NCBI GenBank assembly: GCA_027717645.1
Contig: JALLOG010000024.1
Coordinates: 1-33,835 of the forward strand
Direction: 5' to 3'
Origin: Desulfobacterota bacterium AH_259_B03_O07
GTDB lineage: Bacteria > Desulfobacterota_D > UBA1144 > Nemesobacterales > CSP1-2
DNA: 33,835 nt
Each line of letters opens with the position of its first letter. The stretch's first letter is position 1. Below are positions 31,409-33,835 of this stretch, in pieces. The position numbers and the translations under genes were made by a program. The notes beneath the pieces are model-generated. The model was not told where the DNA came from. It was given only the letters and a program-made list of their open reading frames with translations, and searched no databases.

Positions 31409-32841
31409 ATAAAAAGATTTTAGTCGCAGATGATGAAGAGAGTATCAGGTGGGTATTAGGAAAATGCCTAGAGAAAGCTGGCTACCGCGTCGAATACGCT
31501 GTAAATGGTTCAGAGGCTCTCGAAAAATCCACTACAGAAAATTTCTCTCTTACAATACTAGATATCACTATGCCAGAATTGAGCGGACTTGAAGTACTTC
31601 ATGAAATAAGACTAAGAGGAATGGACCTTCCCATCCTTATTATCACGGCTCAGAATACAGTTAAAAACGCAATTGATGCAATGAAAAAAGGCGCTTACGA
31701 TTATATTGCAAAGCCATTTGACTTAGATGAAGTTAGACTCACTGTCGAAAGAGCAATAGAGGGCCATGAGAATGCCAAAAAGCTCAATTCGCTCAAGGCT
31801 ACACTCCATGAAGTCAATGAAAAGCAACATGGTATAGTTGGCAAATCTTCTTCCATGCTTAAAATCTATAAAACTATTGGCCGCATAGCAGATAAAGATT
31901 TGACAGTTCTAATTCAAGGTGAAAGCGGGACAGGTAAAGAGCTAATAGTTCGCGCAATACACATTAATAGTCCAAGAAAGGAAGTTACGCTTGTATCCGT
32001 AAATGTTAACGCTCTTCCAAAAGGGTTACTAGAGAGTGAACTCTTCGGTTATGAAAAGGGGGCCTTCACAGGAGCAACCATCAGAAAGCAGGGAAGATTC
32101 GAAGAGGCAAGTGGAGGCACACTTCATCTTGACGAAATTGGTGAAATGCCATTAGATCTTCAAACAAAGCTTTTAAGGGTACTAGAAGAAAAAAAATTCT
32201 ATCGGCTAGGTAGTGAAAAGCCGGATGATATAGATGTCCGAGTTATTGCCTCAACTAACAAAAAATTGGAAGACGAGGTAGAGGCCGGAAACTTCAGACA
32301 AGACCTATATTACAGACTAAATGCGATAACAATAGAGGTCCCACCGCTAAGAGAAAGAAAAGAGGATATTTCCCTTCTTCTAGAATATTTCCTAGAAAAA
32401 TACTCAATAGAACTCGGAATAGGGGAAAAAACAATTACCGATGAAGCCAAAGGGATAATGCTTGACTATAGTTGGCCAGGAAATGTAAGAGAATTAGAAA
32501 ATACAATCAAGCGCATACTTGTTCTATCCTCTGATATGAATATAACATCTGACATTCTCATTGATGCTGCGCCTTATTTAAAAGGTCTAGAAAAACAAGA
32601 TCCATTCAGTGACTTATTCACCTCAAGGTTAAAGAAATTAATTAATGATAATAAGGAAAACGCATATGGTGGGGTGTATGATTTAGTCATTAGAAAGGTT
32701 GAAAAACCCTTAATCGAAGAAATTTTAAAAATATCTAAGGGTAATAAGAAAAAGGCTGCAGAGATATTAGGGATAAACAGAAATACACTTTCAAAAAAGA
32801 TAGAAGAATATGGTATTAATTTTAAACATATACTTCAATAA
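31405..32841 (+). CDS. ntrC: Sigma-54-dependent response regulator NtrC (GlnG)
   Basis: The 478-residue protein has a receiver (VADDEESIRW, phosphorylated Asp 53 in ILDITMPELSG, Lys in YIAKPFDL), an AAA+ domain with Walker A GESGTGKE (172-179), GAFTGA loop (219-224) and LDEIGEMPLDLQTKLLR, and a Fis-type HTH (KGNKKKAAEILGINRNTLSK). GAFTGA contacts sigma-54, so it is an activator of sigma-54 promoters such as those at 33763 and perhaps 10700. ATGA overlap with ntrB. It ends 10 bases before convergent rnc. Confidence 0.95.
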   Translation: MNKKILVADDEESIRWVLGKCLEKAGYRVEYAVNGSEALEKSTTENFSLTILDITMPELSGLEVLHEIRLRGMDLPILIITAQNTVKNAIDAMKKGAYDYIAKPFDLDEVRLTVERAIEGHENAKKLNSLKATLHEVNEKQHGIVGKSSSMLKIYKTIGRIADKDLTVLIQGESGTGKELIVRAIHINSPRKEVTLVSVNVNALPKGLLESELFGYEKGAFTGATIRKQGRFEEASGGTLHLDEIGEMPLDLQTKLLRVLEEKKFYRLGSEKPDDIDVRVIASTNKKLEDEVEAGNFRQDLYYRLNAITIEVPPLRERKEDISLLLEYFLEKYSIELGIGEKTITDEAKGIMLDYSWPGNVRELENTIKRILVLSSDMNITSDILIDAAPYLKGLEKQDPFSDLFTSRLKKLINDNKENAYGGVYDLVIRKVEKPLIEEILKISKGNKKKAAEILGINRNTLSKKIEEYGINFKHILQ

Positions 32842-32851
32842 ATTCGTTACA

Positions 32852-33517
32852 TTAATCATTTAACAACCCTAGGGTCAACAATCCCTCTTTAGCCGCTGAT
32901 TGTTCTGCTTCCTTTTTGTTATTACCGACACCCTTTCCAAGAACATCCCTTAGTACTTTAACTTCAACATGGAAACACTTTTTATGGGGTGGACCTTCTT
33001 CAAATACCACTTTATACTTTGGTATCTTTTTATGCCTCTTCTGTGCTAGCTCTTGCAACTTAGTTTTATAATCAGTAAATACTTCTTCTTGATCAATAGA
33101 ATCTTTTAAAAGTCTTGAGACTACATTAAAGGCCTTTCTATACCCCCCGTCTAAATATATCGCCCCAATTACGGCCTCAAAAGCTCCTGCAAGGTTTGAT
33201 TCCCTCTCTCTTCCTCCAGTTAGCTCCTCACCTTTTCCAAGAATTATTTCCTTATCAATACCCAATTGCTTTGTAAAATGTGCAAAGTTGACTCTGCTTA
33301 CTATAGCACTTCTCTTTTTCGACAATTTGCCCTCAGATGCTTTCGGAAAATTATCATACAGTATACGTGCAACAATTAACCCCAACACAGCATCACCCAG
33401 GAACTCAAGGCGCTCATTGCTCTCTGTTGAAAATTCATTTGCATGTGAACTGTGAGTAAGCGCGGTTTTAAGTAATTCTGGATTCTTAAACTTGTATCTA
33501 AGCTTCTTCTCTAACAT
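32852..33517 (-). CDS. rnc: Ribonuclease III
   Basis: The 221-residue enzyme cuts double-stranded RNA, maturing rRNA and mRNA. The RNase III signature is present (NERLEFLGDAVLGLIVARIL with the catalytic Glu/Asp), the second metal-site Glu lies in GAFEAVIGAIYLDGGY, and a C-terminal double-stranded RNA-binding domain begins near KTKLQELAQKRHKK and ends with the GKGVGNNKKEAEQSAAKEGL signature. Its length is typical. It is transcribed toward ntrC from its own region and has no acpP or plsX neighbour in view. Confidence 0.95.
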   Translation of the reverse strand: MLEKKLRYKFKNPELLKTALTHSSHANEFSTESNERLEFLGDAVLGLIVARILYDNFPKASEGKLSKKRSAIVSRVNFAHFTKQLGIDKEIILGKGEELTGGRERESNLAGAFEAVIGAIYLDGGYRKAFNVVSRLLKDSIDQEEVFTDYKTKLQELAQKRHKKIPKYKVVFEEGPPHKKCFHVEVKVLRDVLGKGVGNNKKEAEQSAAKEGLLTLGLLND

Positions 33518-33681
33518 GGGCTAACAAAACTATCACAAGAACAACGAAAATCAATAATACCTACATTACTCACAAAGGGCTATAAACTATAAAAAATAAC
33601 CCGTTGCTTGGCAAATTAAATCTCAAAAACAACAAATCTCTATAACTTATTATTGAATGTTTGTGTTTATTTTTTATAACC

Positions 33682-33704
33682 TTGTGCTTAATAATTAAGC
33701 ACAA
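33682..33704. promoter_or_regulatory. Perfect 23-bp palindrome, candidate NtrC enhancer
   Basis: Arms TTGTGCTTAAT and ATTAAGCACAA flank a single A, a perfect 23-bp palindrome. Its centre is about 96 bases upstream of the predicted glnB start, the usual range for an NtrC-type enhancer. Outer G-C arms with an A/T core resemble NtrC sites (TGCAC-like halves), though the core differs from the enteric consensus. The rest of 33518-33681 shows nothing I can support. Confidence 0.7.
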
Positions 33705-33762
33705 ACATGCTTCAAATTAATAAATTTATGCTTTTTAATCAATTGAAATGGTATCTTTGAAG

Positions 33763-33778
33763 TGGTATGTTCTTTGCA
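33763..33778 (+). promoter_or_regulatory. Sigma-54 promoter of glnB
   Basis: TGGTATGTTCTTTGCA carries the invariant GG and GC with sigma-54 spacing (-24 TGG..., -12 TTGCA). It is 28 bases before the glnB ATG. With the enhancer palindrome upstream, and ntrBC on the same fragment, this is a textbook nitrogen-control promoter. Confidence 0.85.
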
Positions 33779-33806
33779 TGGTTAAACTGGGAAGGAGGAC
33801 TATTCT

Positions 33807-33835
33807 ATGAAAAAAGTAGAAGCTATAATCAAACC
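33807..33835 (+). CDS. glnB: Nitrogen regulatory protein P-II, N-terminus only
   Basis: Only nine and a half codons are in the window, but they read MKKVEAIIKP, the highly conserved start of PII proteins. AAGGAGG (33792-33798) lies eight bases before the ATG. PII senses 2-oxoglutarate and ATP/ADP and controls NtrB and other targets. The gene could be glnB or the paralogue glnK; without an amtB neighbour in view the two cannot be separated. The sigma-54 promoter implies induction when nitrogen is short. Confidence 0.85.

Noticed and set aside
1-33835. CRISPR arrays, tRNA and rRNA genes
   Set aside because: No regularly spaced direct repeats, no tRNA T-loop pattern in a plausible fold and no rRNA segments were noticed on either strand.

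Overview
The window is AT-rich chromosomal DNA, apparently from an uncultured Gram-negative bacterium. Many lipoproteins, a periplasmic-type beta-propeller, NtrB/NtrC/PII with sigma-54 promoters and Shine-Dalgarno-led genes fit a Desulfobacterota-, Dadabacteria- or Nitrospirae-like lineage. That placement is an inference from gene content only. No rRNA, tRNA or CRISPR array was seen.

Layout. 1-1.3 kb: an IS1380-type transposase running off the left edge, plus a decayed transposase fragment. 1.4-3.9 kb: a cold-shock gene and several small exported or lipoprotein genes with decayed DNA between them. 3.6-5.4 kb: a TetR regulator, an ECF sigma factor and a small secreted protein, each with the same palindrome in its promoter region. 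5.4-8.2 kb: a dispersed repeat with 9-bp inverted ends, an internally duplicated membrane protein, a truncated SGNH hydrolase and a LivK-like protein with no signal peptide. 8.2-10.5 kb: a housekeeping operon rsmD-coaD-aminotransferase. 10.7-12.6 kb: a sigma-54 promoter ahead of a PA2779-family protein, a PA2778-type C39 peptidase lipoprotein and a TPR lipoprotein. 12.6-18 kb: pepF, yqeY, metF, an exported MhpD-like hydratase and an LLM-class oxidoreductase. 18-24.4 kb: repeat debris, a TPR gene with an in-frame amber codon, a DUF1460 protein, a DipZ-like thioredoxin protein, an adhesin-E-like lipoprotein, a Sel1 lipoprotein and an 8-blade PQQ-type propeller.

24.5-30.0 kb is the accessory heart of the window, all on the minus strand. 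It holds a caspase-like protease split by one base next to its catalytic His, a DNase I-like (EEP) nuclease just downstream, a VapBC toxin-antitoxin pair with a promoter palindrome, a dead second PIN toxin, and a cytosolic subtilisin-like protease. The protease overlaps by 4 nt a separate small protein that resembles the protease's own prodomain, and a 26-residue basic peptide with a perfect Shine-Dalgarno overlaps its start. Two proteases, a nuclease and a toxin side by side suggest a cell-suicide or phage-defence locus; this is an inference.

30.3-33.8 kb: ntrB-ntrC, convergent rnc, then the start of glnB behind a sigma-54 promoter and a perfect palindrome that is a good candidate NtrC enhancer.
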